A stretch of 64,000 bases of DNA from Teredinibacter haidensis (GCF_014211975.1 NZ_CP060084.1:4041001-4105000), one strand, 5' to 3'. Shown: positions 15,787 to 24,743, numbered from the stretch's first letter. The notes: generated from the sequence alone by a model not told the origin. Program-made: numbers and translations.

Positions 15787-17433
15787 GTGGTTATTGATAA
15801 AGTTACTATCGAGAATTTCAAAGGGTTTAAGGAACGGTTTACCATACCCTTAAATAGTGGTTTAAATATCATCGTCGGTGACAATGAAGCTGGAAAATCC
15901 ACAATACTTGAAGCCATAAATTTGGTTCTCACTGGACTGTATCATGGTCGATATTTACGAAATGAGCTAACCCAGTATTTATTTAATAACGAGACTGTAG
16001 CTGAATATTTGGCAAGCCTTCCCTCCGATAAACCCCTTCCCCCACCAAGCATACTAATTGAGTTGTATCTCAGTGGTGAGGAAAGACCATTTCTAAAAGG
16101 CACAAAGAATACGGACGGTGCTGATTGCAGCGGTGTTTACTTTAAGATTGAGTTCGACGAATCATACAAAGTTGTCTATGAAGAACTCATCAAAGCTGGT
16201 GATCTCAAAACCCTTCCGATTGAATATTACCATATCGTTTGTAAAGGCTTTTCAAGAGACCCTATTACAGCAAGGAACATTCCCCTAAAATCTGCTTTCA
16301 TCGATTCATCAAGCACGAAATTTTCAAACGGCTCCGATGTCTATATCAGCAGAATTGTAAAAGAACTTTTAACCCCAGAAGAAATAGTCAACATTTCTCA
16401 GTCACACAGAGAGATGAAAGAGAGCTTTATGGGCAACGAGTCCATACAGGCAATCAACGAAAAACTAACCACGGCCTCAAAGGTAACGGAAAAAACCGTC
16501 TCAATATCAGTTGAGCTGTCATCTAAAAATGCTTGGGAGAGTAGTTTAACCACCTACCTCGAAGACATACCATTTCATTACATTGGTAAAGGCGAGCAAA
16601 GCATTATAAAAACTAATCTTGCCTTAGCTCATAACAAGTCCAAAGAAGCTAATGTAATCCTGCTAGAAGAGCCTGAGAACCACCTTTCCCACAGTAAACT
16701 CAACGAACTAATCCAGTCAGTTAAAGCAAGCTGTGCTGAAAAACAAATCATCGTAACAACTCATAGTAGCTTTGTAGCAAACAAGTTGGGACTGGACAGT
16801 CTTACTTTGTTGAACGATAGAAAGTCAATAAAAATGGACGGCTTGTCATTAGCAACAAAAGCCTTCTTTGAAAAAATACAGGGGTATGACACTCTCAGGC
16901 TAATCTTATGTGATAAAGCAATTTTGGTTGAAGGCGACTCGGACGAACTTGTCGTTCAAAAAGCTTATATGGCAGTAAATGACGGGAAGCTACCCATTGA
17001 AGACCGTGTTGATGTTGTTTCTGTTGGGGTGTCGTTTTTACGGTTCCTCGAAATAGCCGACAAGATTTCTCAAAGAGTTTGTGTTGTCACGGACAATGAC
17101 GGAGATACCGACGCGCTCTTGAAAAAATACAAAGACTATGTGGGCGACAATGCCAAGCCTAATATAACAATACATTATGATGTTGTTATTGATACTGGGG
17201 GGTTGATGATTGGAGATAGCAATTTCAACTACAACACCCTTGAACCAAAATTCCTGAAATCAAACGGGTTTGAACGCACGAAGAAAATACTTGGCGTTGA
17301 ATATGCTGATATTGATGACCTCCACAAGCATATGAAGGCAAACAAAACAGATTGTGCATTAAAGATTTATGACAGTGCTGAGGAAATAACCTACCCGGGC
17401 TATATCATTGAGGCTATTTGCGATGGCGAATGA
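15787..17433 (+). CDS. gajA-like: Gabija-like GajA: OLD-family ATPase with TOPRIM nuclease domain
   Basis: A 548-residue protein. The N-terminal ABC/SMC-type ATPase has Walker A GDNEAGKST (31-39), Walker B VILLEEPEN (290-298) and an H-loop TTHSS (324-328). The C-terminal TOPRIM domain has VEGDSDE (E382) and TDNDGD (D436-D440) as metal ligands. Domain order, length and the following UvrD-like helicase gene match GajA of the anti-phage system Gabija, a DNA-nicking nuclease regulated by nucleotides. The GTG start at 15787 has AAGGA six bases upstream; the ATG two bases earlier is out of frame. It lies in a cassette between two attC sites. Confidence 0.8.
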   Translation: MVIDKVTIENFKGFKERFTIPLNSGLNIIVGDNEAGKSTILEAINLVLTGLYHGRYLRNELTQYLFNNETVAEYLASLPSDKPLPPPSILIELYLSGEERPFLKGTKNTDGADCSGVYFKIEFDESYKVVYEELIKAGDLKTLPIEYYHIVCKGFSRDPITARNIPLKSAFIDSSSTKFSNGSDVYISRIVKELLTPEEIVNISQSHREMKESFMGNESIQAINEKLTTASKVTEKTVSISVELSSKNAWESSLTTYLEDIPFHYIGKGEQSIIKTNLALAHNKSKEANVILLEEPENHLSHSKLNELIQSVKASCAEKQIIVTTHSSFVANKLGLDSLTLLNDRKSIKMDGLSLATKAFFEKIQGYDTLRLILCDKAILVEGDSDELVVQKAYMAVNDGKLPIEDRVDVVSVGVSFLRFLEIADKISQRVCVVTDNDGDTDALLKKYKDYVGDNAKPNITIHYDVVIDTGGLMIGDSNFNYNTLEPKFLKSNGFERTKKILGVEYADIDDLHKHMKANKTDCALKIYDSAEEITYPGYIIEAICDGE

Positions 17434-18538
17434 TTTGATCATAGCCTCTGCTGGATCGGGCAAGACAACCGCCCTTGTTGAAAAAGCAATCGAGAAAGCC
17501 AATGCTGGTGAGACTGTGCTTATTACTACTTTCACAGAAGCTTGTGAAGCTGAAATAAAAAACAAACTGATTGAGGAAAGTAACGGCTACATACCTGACA
17601 GCATCACAATACAGACTTGGTTTGCTTTCTTAATCAAACACGGAGCTAAGCCTTATCAAGATTATGTCATTGACACTGAGGTCACAGGCTTGATTCTCGT
17701 AAGCGGCAAATCAGGTTTACGACATGAAACAGAAGACGGTAAAAAGTTCTATTGGGGTGAAGCAAAAAACCCCTATGAATTCTATTTTTCGAAGAGTGGT
17801 AAAATATATTCCGACAAGTTAGCCAAGTTTGTAATCCGGTGTAACAAAGATTCAGGCGGAAAAGTAATCGACCGATTATCGCAATGTTTTGACAATATAT
17901 TTATTGATGAAGTCCAAGACTTAGCGGGGTATGACTTGGAGATACTTAAAGAGTTATTCAATTGCCAGTCAAGTATCTTACTGGTTGGCGATCCTCGACA
18001 AGCAACCTACTCGACCAACAATGCACAGAAGAATGCACAGTATAAAAAATCCGAGATAGTTAATTTCTTTTCCGACGACACTATCAAGATAGACACGGAT
18101 GATAAATCATTAACGGTTAATCATCGTTGCTCACCACAGATATGTGAATATTCAAATACACTTTACCCTGACTTCCCAGAATCCACCTCTGGGAATGAAG
18201 TAGTAACAGGACACGACGGTATTATCATAGTTGACGATTCACATGTTCAATCATACTTGGATGAATATAGCCCTGTTCAGCTTAGGCACTCAGTTAAGAA
18301 ACAGGTTAATGCTAACTTCCCTGTATACACCTTTGGAAAATCAAAAGGATTAACTTTTGATAGAGTCTTGATATACCCTACAGGCCCGATATTCAAGTGG
18401 CTGATAAGCTCGAAGAACGAGCTTAAAGGAATATCAAGAGCTGGGTTATATGTAGCTCTTACGAGAGCAAGGTATAGTGTAGGTATTGTTCTCGAGCCAA
18501 AGCAATACAAGAAAATCAATGGGATTTCAGTATATTGA
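17423..18538 (+). CDS. gajB-like: Gabija-like GajB: compact UvrD/Rep-family helicase
   Basis: A 371-residue superfamily 1 helicase. Motif I ASAGSGKTT (8-16), Ia TTFTEA, II IDEVQD (161-166), III LLVGDPRQA, IV-type NHRCS, V KSKGLTFDRV and VI YVALTRAR are all readable. It is shorter than GajB as I remember it (near 490 residues), suggesting reduced accessory subdomains. The start ATG 17423 lies inside the end of gajA (11-base overlap) with GAGG upstream, so the two are translationally coupled. The attC begins 35 bases after the stop. Confidence 0.8.
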   Translation: MANDLIIASAGSGKTTALVEKAIEKANAGETVLITTFTEACEAEIKNKLIEESNGYIPDSITIQTWFAFLIKHGAKPYQDYVIDTEVTGLILVSGKSGLRHETEDGKKFYWGEAKNPYEFYFSKSGKIYSDKLAKFVIRCNKDSGGKVIDRLSQCFDNIFIDEVQDLAGYDLEILKELFNCQSSILLVGDPRQATYSTNNAQKNAQYKKSEIVNFFSDDTIKIDTDDKSLTVNHRCSPQICEYSNTLYPDFPESTSGNEVVTGHDGIIIVDDSHVQSYLDEYSPVQLRHSVKKQVNANFPVYTFGKSKGLTFDRVLIYPTGPIFKWLISSKNELKGISRAGLYVALTRARYSVGIVLEPKQYKKINGISVY

Positions 18539-18572
18539 AACTGGATTCATTGGGCACGGTAAGAGTACAACC

Positions 18573-18691
18573 ACTTAACAAACGTTTCCAGCGGCCGGCA
18601 AGTACTGCGCGTTTTTTTGTGTTACTCGCTTCGCTCAAACATCAACACAAAAATCGCTCCATACCAGCCGCAGCTGAAACGGGCGTTATAG
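18573..18691 (+). repeat. attC-like site closing the Gabija-like cassette
   Basis: ACTTAACAAACG on the left and CGGGCGTTATAG on the right, with internal arms TTTTTGTGTT / AACACAAAAA. Length 119 bases. Confidence 0.85.
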
Positions 18692-18802
18692 CTCGCAAGC
18701 CAAGTAGGTTAAGTGTCATTAGAGAGGTTGGCTCTTTTAACAGCTTTGTATTGCCAGTGCCTGAGTAACCATTTTTTTGAGTATTAAAATAAGGAACTAA
18801 GT

Positions 18803-19882
18803 GTGAGTCAGTTAGGTAATAAGCTATACATTGCCGCTATCGGCATGTTAACGCCCTTAGGATATAATTCTGCAATGACATCGGCAGCTGTGGGAGCTGG
18901 AATTAGCGCTTATAAGTTATCAGATTACCGTTCAAAGTCGGGGCGCGCCATAAGAACCTCGCCAGTCCCTGAAGAGATATTCTCATTGGACGTAGACGTA
19001 GAAAAGAACGCAACTTACAGACCGCAATATGACCGTGTGATAAAAATGGCTGCGTTAGCATTGCAAGATGTTGAAAAGGAATTAAGCAAGCCTATTAAGA
19101 AAGCTATACCGCTGATATTAGCTTTGCCCGAAAGTATTCCTAATGTAGATCAAACCCCGCCTCATTTGTTACTCAACAATATTTTAAAGTTAAGTGATAT
19201 CCCTATTGACGGGAGTAAAGTGCAAGGAGTTCCCACAGGTAGAGCGGCTGGCTTGCAAGCGCTAGAGTTAGCAGAGCGTAACCTTTTTCAGCTAGGTGAC
19301 GATTTTGTCTTGATTGGGGGTAGTGATAGTTATATTAACCTGTCATTCATTAATCACTTAGAGGAACAAGATCGGTTATTATTCGAAGGCAAAATCGGTG
19401 GCTTTGTTATAGGAGAAGGCGCTAGTTTCTTATTGCTTACTCGACACGCCGAACATGCAATGCAGCAGGATAATCATATTATTGCAATAAACCCCGTTGG
19501 TATTGCTGACGAACATGGTCATATAGGTAGTGATGAACCATATCGAGGTGATGGTTTAGACCAAGCTTTTAAACAAGCCTTAGCAAATTATTCTGGTCAT
19601 AAAATAGATGCCATATACGGCAGCATGAATGGCGAGGCATTTTGGAGTAAAGAGCAAGGCGTAGCACAAACTCGTAATCATCAATTTTTTACTGATAATT
19701 TAGCGATAGAGCATCCAGCTGATTGTTTCGGTGATTTAGGCGCCGCAATGGGAAGTACACTGATTGGTGTGTCGGCATTAGCTTTACTTGATGATAAACG
19801 CCACAATGCTCACTTAGTTTATAGCTCATCAGATGGTGCTAAACGTGCAGCGGTTATTGTCGAAAAAATAAGTATTACATAA
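18803..19882 (+). CDS. Thiolase/ketosynthase-fold protein lacking the catalytic cysteine
   Basis: A 359-residue protein with the beta-ketoacyl synthase layout: VAAIGMLTPLG-like start (YIAAIGMLTPLG), a GDDFVLIGGSDS strand-turn, GKIGGFVIGEGASFLLL, and a C-terminal GDLGAAMGS. At the nucleophile position, where ketosynthases have T-A-C-A/S-S-G, this protein reads PTGRAAG (144-150), with no cysteine. It is therefore probably not a condensing enzyme. Ketosynthase-fold proteins occur beside type VI secretion effectors carrying AHH nuclease domains, which fits the next gene. GTG start; it is followed 37 bases later by the toxin gene. Confidence 0.65.
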   Translation: MSQLGNKLYIAAIGMLTPLGYNSAMTSAAVGAGISAYKLSDYRSKSGRAIRTSPVPEEIFSLDVDVEKNATYRPQYDRVIKMAALALQDVEKELSKPIKKAIPLILALPESIPNVDQTPPHLLLNNILKLSDIPIDGSKVQGVPTGRAAGLQALELAERNLFQLGDDFVLIGGSDSYINLSFINHLEEQDRLLFEGKIGGFVIGEGASFLLLTRHAEHAMQQDNHIIAINPVGIADEHGHIGSDEPYRGDGLDQAFKQALANYSGHKIDAIYGSMNGEAFWSKEQGVAQTRNHQFFTDNLAIEHPADCFGDLGAAMGSTLIGVSALALLDDKRHNAHLVYSSSDGAKRAAVIVEKISIT

Positions 19883-19919
19883 TTAAAATGAATCTACATA
19901 GTTTAAATTGGAGATCTCA

Positions 19920-20654
19920 ATGACACAAATTGGGGAAGGTATCGCAATAACTCAAGTACGCCTAGATGAAGGTAAGTGCGTATTTTGTGGTGAAGATGAA
20001 CATGAGTTCCCTAAAAAGGATGTGATTAAGGCAACTGGTTGGAAAAGAGCAAAAATCGCGGGGGTGGGCGGACGGTTTTCTGGTGCGAAACTTGACCTTT
20101 ACCCTAAACAAGTAACGCCACCAACTGCTTATAAATCAGAAGGGCATCATTGTCTTGCGTTTAGCTCTTTTATCATCGGGGCACAATCGTCACCACCGAA
20201 TCCAAGAGACCGATTTGCTGCATTAAACCACTATTTAAAAGAAAAAAATTATGACCCAAACAATATAAATAATGTTATTGATTTACCTGGTAGAAAAGAA
20301 AAAGGCGAGGAAGATCCTCGCTCACATTATATGGAGTTTACTATCGCGGTAGAGAAGGAAAAACCACTACAAGTTCATATTGGCGGCCATGCTGATAAGT
20401 TTATGAATGCGTCAAACGTGCTGCTTTTAGATATAGTTAGTACAATTCAAGAAAATAAATTATGTGGTAAGCCTGATGATGAATTTAAAAATAAATTGTT
20501 AAAGAAAGTTGAGAATGCAGAAGATAAGGCATTTAAAAAAACAGCAGGTGCTATCTCTCCTTGGATTTGTCACCCTGCTCATATTAATAAGGCGAAAGAG
20601 TTTGCTAATGATATGCTAAACCGAACCGAAGAGATTAAATTCCCCAAATTATAA
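19920..20654 (+). CDS. AHH/GHH-type HNH-endonuclease toxin
   Basis: A 244-residue protein. The core YKSEGHHCLAFSSFI (GHHC 75-78) is followed by NHYLKEKNYDPNNINNVIDLP and a distal HIGGH (H157). This is the signature of the AHH subgroup of HNH/endonuclease VII toxins. Upstream, C20 and C23 form a CxxC. No PAAR, DUF4150 or Rhs delivery domain is attached, so it is either a free-standing effector or relies on its ketosynthase-fold neighbour. ATG 19920 has GGAG seven bases upstream; the TTG at 19908 is less likely. Confidence 0.7.
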   Translation: MTQIGEGIAITQVRLDEGKCVFCGEDEHEFPKKDVIKATGWKRAKIAGVGGRFSGAKLDLYPKQVTPPTAYKSEGHHCLAFSSFIIGAQSSPPNPRDRFAALNHYLKEKNYDPNNINNVIDLPGRKEKGEEDPRSHYMEFTIAVEKEKPLQVHIGGHADKFMNASNVLLLDIVSTIQENKLCGKPDDEFKNKLLKKVENAEDKAFKKTAGAISPWICHPAHINKAKEFANDMLNRTEEIKFPKL

Positions 20655-20665
20655 GGACTGATTCA

Positions 20666-21262
20666 ATGTCACAATATTTACTTTGCCCCAATATGGATAC
20701 CTCTCCTGGCTTGCGAATGAGCGATAATGGTTCATGCAATAAAATTATTTGGAGAAAGGGGCACAAGATAGATCTAAATAAGTTCGATTTATCAAACCTA
20801 GAGTTTTTATGTGAAACGCTACCCTCAGGTGGTATGACGGATTATGCGGTGAGCGATATGGGCTGTTCTGTGGTGTCAGAGCGTTTTAAACAGTTTTTAG
20901 ATAGCCTTAAGATTAATACCATTGAATATTTTCCAGCCACCATGATAGAACGAGAGGGGGAGCCAGCAAAGTCGGGATATTATGCCGCTAATATACTGGG
21001 CTTGATCGATTGTATCGATAAAGATGCTTCTGAGATGGATGCAGAGCCTAATGATGAAGGTGAGCTTACAATTATTTTTAGTATTGACAAGCTAGTATTA
21101 AAAGATACCCCCTTTAGCCAAGAGCCTATTCATAGAGCGGCTCATTTTACTCGGTTAATTTTGATTAATGAACTAACCAAGCAGAAAATAAAAGAAAGTG
21201 GCTTAACGGGCATTCGCTTAGTTGCACCTGAACGCTGGGATGGCATTAACGGGGAATTGTAG
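20666..21262 (+). CDS. Imm11/DUF1629-family immunity protein
   Basis: A 198-residue acidic protein starting 11 bases after the nuclease gene. The central pattern MTDYAVSDMGCSVVSERFKQ, then a short helix, IEYFPATMIE and GYYAANILGLIDCID, matches the DUF1629/Imm11 immunity family. This family is known to neutralise AHH-type nuclease effectors. Position, spacing and family together make it the probable antidote of the toxin at 19920-20654. The family has no catalytic residues, so a binding role is expected. Confidence 0.72.
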   Translation: MSQYLLCPNMDTSPGLRMSDNGSCNKIIWRKGHKIDLNKFDLSNLEFLCETLPSGGMTDYAVSDMGCSVVSERFKQFLDSLKINTIEYFPATMIEREGEPAKSGYYAANILGLIDCIDKDASEMDAEPNDEGELTIIFSIDKLVLKDTPFSQEPIHRAAHFTRLILINELTKQKIKESGLTGIRLVAPERWDGINGEL

Positions 21263-21299
21263 GTAGGACAGCTAAGAGGATGTCAGCCTTGAAATCTAG

Positions 21300-21416
21300 C
21301 TATAACAAAGTCATCAAACCTTACACTTTTTACTCCATTCCATGTTGTGCATGCCTGCGGCATAATCGCACAACATTCCATTACATAAAAAAGTGCAGTT
21401 TATAACAACGTTATAT
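21300..21416 (+). repeat. attC-like site closing the toxin cassette
   Basis: CTATAACAAAG at the left and ACAACGTTATAT at the right. A strong inner hairpin, ATGTTGTGC / GCACAACAT, is extended by CACTTTTTA / TAAAAAAGTG. Length about 117 bases. Confidence 0.7.
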
Positions 21417-21466
21417 CAAAACGAGCCCTGTCCTTGGGTGAAAATAAATAGTAGGAGTAATATAAA

Positions 21467-22126
21467 ATGAAGTTTTTTGGGATCGGCACAAAATTTATGG
21501 CCTCTATTTTGGCTCTTTCATTATTTAGTGGCTGTGCCGTTAATGCTCCCATTCCTATTCCCTTGGTAACTTCTTTTGATTCCGAAGGAGAGCGTAAAGA
21601 AAGTGTGTTACTTGTAATTGATGATGAGTTTCGACGATATGAATTTGTTGAGTCGCAGGTGTTAGCTAACTTCATATACCCTTTGGGTGAAAAATTGCCT
21701 GTTATGATAGAGAATTCATTAACGCAGTCTTTTTCTCACGTTGTTGTTGCGTCTAACAGCGAGGCAAAAAGCGAGTACGACCTTATTATTCAGCCAAGAA
21801 TAAAAAGCTTCGAGGTCAAGATTCCTGCTACGATTATGTCGCGTACTAAAACAAATATTGAAATTGAGTACTTTGTTTTGAACGTTAATGGTGGCAAAGA
21901 GTACACATTGCTGGGAGTCGGTGATTATGAGATTACTACTGAGGAAGACAAGGTGTTGTATAAAGAATTGTCGGAATATTCTTCTAGCTTCTACTACCAT
22001 GATGTTAGCTCGGGAAACGGAGTGAATATACCAAATTTTGCCTATTTGGCTGCAAGGGACGCTGGCGTAGCTATATACCATTGCCTAAACGACTTGGATT
22101 CGAAACTGCTAGAGAGTCTGGAGTAA
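21467..22126 (+). CDS. Predicted lipoprotein of unknown function
   Basis: A 219-residue protein with a lipoprotein signal (lipobox LFSGC about residue 24). The mature part has alternating strands and helices (ESVLLVIDDEFRRYEF, YDLIIQPRIKSFEVKIP) resembling outer-membrane-associated lipoproteins of unknown role. AGGAG lies eight bases before ATG 21467. It is a cassette gene between two attC sites. Confidence 0.65.
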   Translation: MKFFGIGTKFMASILALSLFSGCAVNAPIPIPLVTSFDSEGERKESVLLVIDDEFRRYEFVESQVLANFIYPLGEKLPVMIENSLTQSFSHVVVASNSEAKSEYDLIIQPRIKSFEVKIPATIMSRTKTNIEIEYFVLNVNGGKEYTLLGVGDYEITTEEDKVLYKELSEYSSSFYYHDVSSGNGVNIPNFAYLAARDAGVAIYHCLNDLDSKLLESLE

Positions 22127-22128
22127 AA

Positions 22129-22207
22129 ATATAACAATGCCAGCCAGTAGGATCTACATTTCGGCGCTTCGCGCCTTCACTCCGGACTCTGCTGGCGGGC
22201 GTTAGCT
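22129..22207 (+). repeat. attC-like site
   Basis: ATATAACAATGCCAGC / GCTGGCGGGCGTTAGCT with inner GTAGGATC/GGACTCTGC and a terminal CGGCGCTTCGCGCC loop. Length 79 bases, directly after the lipoprotein stop. Confidence 0.85.
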
Positions 22208-22221
22208 TATAAGGAGCTTAG

Positions 22222-22881
22222 GTGAGACTAAGAAGGAAACAGGTTTGGACAATAGGTTTCATGGTTGTTTTCATATCACCTGTAGTTTTATATGGGTACC
22301 AATTTGGTATTGGGCTCTGGAGCGAGCATAGTAAATGGGCTGAACTTGGGTCTTTTTTATCAGGCGTATATTCGCCAGTAATCGCGTTATTTGCTTTCAT
22401 CGTGCTTCTTGTTCAGGCTAGCTGGCAGAGTAAAATAAATAAGTACCAGTACGATATTTCGTACATATCAGCTAACCGAGACGTTATTGACTATTACATT
22501 GAAAAAATGGAGCAATATCTAGAAAAGAAAAATGAGCAAGGAGTAACTATATCTCAAGAGTTGGTTCAGAAGTACTATGCTAAATCTGAAGATGCGCTAC
22601 AGCTAGAAAGGGACCAAATATCAAATTACATTACTGCTTTTCATCCAAAAGTATCTGGCATTTGGAGCGCGCTTTACCCAATCTTAAATGCGATGGGGAG
22701 TAATAGCGAATTTCCATACGAGCACAACTATCTGGGTTCAATTCAAAAAATAGAAACGATCTTAACTCTACCAGTCTGTGTGGCAATTGATAAAGTGTAC
22801 TTTTGTATAAACCGTAGGGTTAACCCTAGCGAAACACTATTTTGGGAAGGTGGTAAAAATATAACAAGTGGGTCAACCTGA
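22222..22881 (+). CDS. Membrane protein with two N-terminal helices and a coiled-coil tail
   Basis: A 219-residue protein. Hydrophobic segments are at about residues 9-30 and 43-65, followed by a long charged helical region (YIEKMEQYLEKKNEQ). No family recognised. The layout (two TM helices plus a cytoplasmic helical domain) resembles small phage-defence or signalling membrane proteins, but that is only shape. GTG 22222 with AAGGAG seven bases before. The last codons (from about 22859) overlap the following attC. Confidence 0.6.
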   Translation: MRLRRKQVWTIGFMVVFISPVVLYGYQFGIGLWSEHSKWAELGSFLSGVYSPVIALFAFIVLLVQASWQSKINKYQYDISYISANRDVIDYYIEKMEQYLEKKNEQGVTISQELVQKYYAKSEDALQLERDQISNYITAFHPKVSGIWSALYPILNAMGSNSEFPYEHNYLGSIQKIETILTLPVCVAIDKVYFCINRRVNPSETLFWEGGKNITSGST

Positions 22882-22960
22882 TGCCACATGCTACGCTCCG
22901 TTTTGGGGTGGCTTCGCCACTTTACCCCAAAACTACACTCCCACAGGTTACCCAAGCGTT
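22859..22960 (+). repeat. attC-like site split by an IS element
   Basis: Left part ATATAACAAGTGGGTCAACCTG. The right arm CAGGTTACCCAAGCGTT ends at 22960, where the IS begins. The missing part of the core (AGAT) is found after the IS at 24715. Removing the IS with one GTT copy restores AAGCGTTAGAT. Confidence 0.85.
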
Positions 22961-24711
22961 GAAGCTGTCGAATTACTCCCAAAAGTGCAATGTTTCTGCT
23001 GAATTGACCACTTTCATCTAGTAAAGTGAACCTACTATCCATTTACAGGAAATCCTGATAGGCAATAACTTCAAAGAAATTGACTCGAGCCAAGGTCGAT
23101 TTATTCCCGTTATCCCTGATGAGCAAATAACAGAGGGTAGTTTTGATGAAACGGTTCAGCTTCTAATCGATCACGTTGCTGATTTAAGCTCGTTCGAGGC
23201 GGGTTACAATAACTCCAAGGGTGGAGCCTCAGCTTACCCTCCATCAGTGTTGTTAAAAATTATACTGGCCGCCTATTCTCGCGGTATTACCGGTAGCCGA
23301 AAAATTGAAAACCTTTGTAAGTTCAATACCGTCTTTATGAGCTTGTCTGGATTCCTTACTCCGGATCACTCGACACTAGCGGCATTCGTATCTAAACAGC
23401 ATAAGCAAATCGAAGATCTATTTATTCAAATTGTCATAGAGTGCGATTACCTAGGCTTGATCGGAGGCAATTGTTTTTCAATCGACGGTACGAAGCTGTC
23501 GTCTAATGCCAGTAAAGATAATTCGGGCACAATTTCTGATTTCGAGAAGCGGTACAAGAAAATAAAGAATGGCGTTAATTTTCTATTAAGGCAGCACCGC
23601 GAGGAAGACAAAGCGGGCGGTGTGAAGCCTGATCGTCGAGAGAGAGAAAAGAAGAAAATCAAGAAATTGCGAAAACTTGCTAAGGATCTAGAAGCCCCTC
23701 TTAGTGAAATGACGGACAAAATTGGCCGTACAGGCAAGCCCAAAAAGACCAATCTTACGGACTCGGATAGCAGTACCCTAATGTCCGGAGGTGGTGGTGC
23801 CGCACAAGGGTATATGGCCGTTGCTGTTGTAGATGATAAACACCAAGTGATTTCTGGTGCGGGAATAGCGCATGAAACAGAGCACAAATGCTTCATCCCA
23901 ATGCTTGAGCAGGTTGAGGAGAACCTAGGAATAAGCTTAGAGGGACGAAAGGTTCTAGCTGACGCAGGGTTTAATACTATTGAAAACGTCGACTACTGTT
24001 TTGAACATGAAATTGATGCCTATTTAGCCGACGGGGGCATGCGAACAAGAAACCCGCTCTATAAAGACAGGGATCGCAAGAAACCGGAATCGCGCAGACG
24101 GAAATTCTTTAAGGTCAGTGAATTTAGCTACGACGAGGAAAGTAATAGTTGTCAATGCCCGGTCGGTAACAGCATGAGGTTGGCGATGGATGATTACATA
24201 CTGAATGGCGAACACTACCGAAAGTTTGTGGGGCTGCTAAACGATTGTCGAAGCTGTTCATTTCAGAAGCAGTGTATGAAAAGCGCACCGAGACTACAGG
24301 GTCGACAAGTATCGATTAAAAAGGACGCGAAATCGAATCCTCCGAGCCCCTTTGATCTAATGAAAGAAAAGATAGATTCGCCGGAGGGGCGAGATATATA
24401 CGGGGGCAGAATGGGCGCTGTAGAGCCGGTGTTTGGGAACATTAAGCATAACATTGGATTAAAGTGGTTGAGCCTGCGAGGTTTAGAGACGGTCACGGGT
24501 CAATGGTTGCTGTTCACAATGGTACATAATATGGTAAAGATTCAAAAATACGGCGAATATGAGCCCCAGTAGGGGTTTGTTGTTATTTTTTTAATGTTGG
24601 GGTATTGATTTTCCATTTTGGATAAATAGATGTTCCTCGACAAATTAAAATAAAAACAGGAAAGGCTAGTTGATTTTATTCATCTAAATATGTGAGTAAT
24701 TCGACAGCCTC
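22961..24711 (+). mobile_element. IS1182-family insertion sequence
   Basis: A 1751-base element. Terminal inverted repeats are GAAGCTGTCGAATTACTC (22961-22978) and the complement of 24694-24711, GAGGCTGTCGAATTACTC, matching at 17 of 18 positions. It is flanked by GTT on both sides (22958-22960 and 24712-24714). This is a 3-base target duplication lying exactly on the conserved GTT of an attC core. It carries one transposase gene. Confidence 0.88.
23055..24572 (+). CDS. IS1182-family DDE transposase
   Basis: About 505 residues. The N-terminal part FKEIDSSQGRF...YPPSVLLKIILAAYSRGI is typical of the family and extends well upstream of the first GTG (23247). The frame is open from 23025. No ATG exists in the N-terminal region, so initiation is probably at CTG 23055 or ATA 23058 behind AGGA, or the 5' end has been altered. 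Catalytic residues: SIDGTKL (Asp), LADAGF (Asp) and GAVEPVFGNIKH (Glu). A cysteine cluster CQC...CRSCSFQKQC lies before the last motif. Confidence 0.85.
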   Translation: MIGNNFKEIDSSQGRFIPVIPDEQITEGSFDETVQLLIDHVADLSSFEAGYNNSKGGASAYPPSVLLKIILAAYSRGITGSRKIENLCKFNTVFMSLSGFLTPDHSTLAAFVSKQHKQIEDLFIQIVIECDYLGLIGGNCFSIDGTKLSSNASKDNSGTISDFEKRYKKIKNGVNFLLRQHREEDKAGGVKPDRREREKKKIKKLRKLAKDLEAPLSEMTDKIGRTGKPKKTNLTDSDSSTLMSGGGGAAQGYMAVAVVDDKHQVISGAGIAHETEHKCFIPMLEQVEENLGISLEGRKVLADAGFNTIENVDYCFEHEIDAYLADGGMRTRNPLYKDRDRKKPESRRRKFFKVSEFSYDEESNSCQCPVGNSMRLAMDDYILNGEHYRKFVGLLNDCRSCSFQKQCMKSAPRLQGRQVSIKKDAKSNPPSPFDLMKEKIDSPEGRDIYGGRMGAVEPVFGNIKHNIGLKWLSLRGLETVTGQWLLFTMVHNMVKIQKYGEYEPQ

Positions 24712-24743
24712 GTTAGATTGGAAAGCGCAATCAAGGAAATCGC

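Noticed and set aside
15785..15787. ATG at 15785 as the start of the GajA-like protein
   Set aside because: It is in a different frame from the protein; the in-frame start is GTG 15787.
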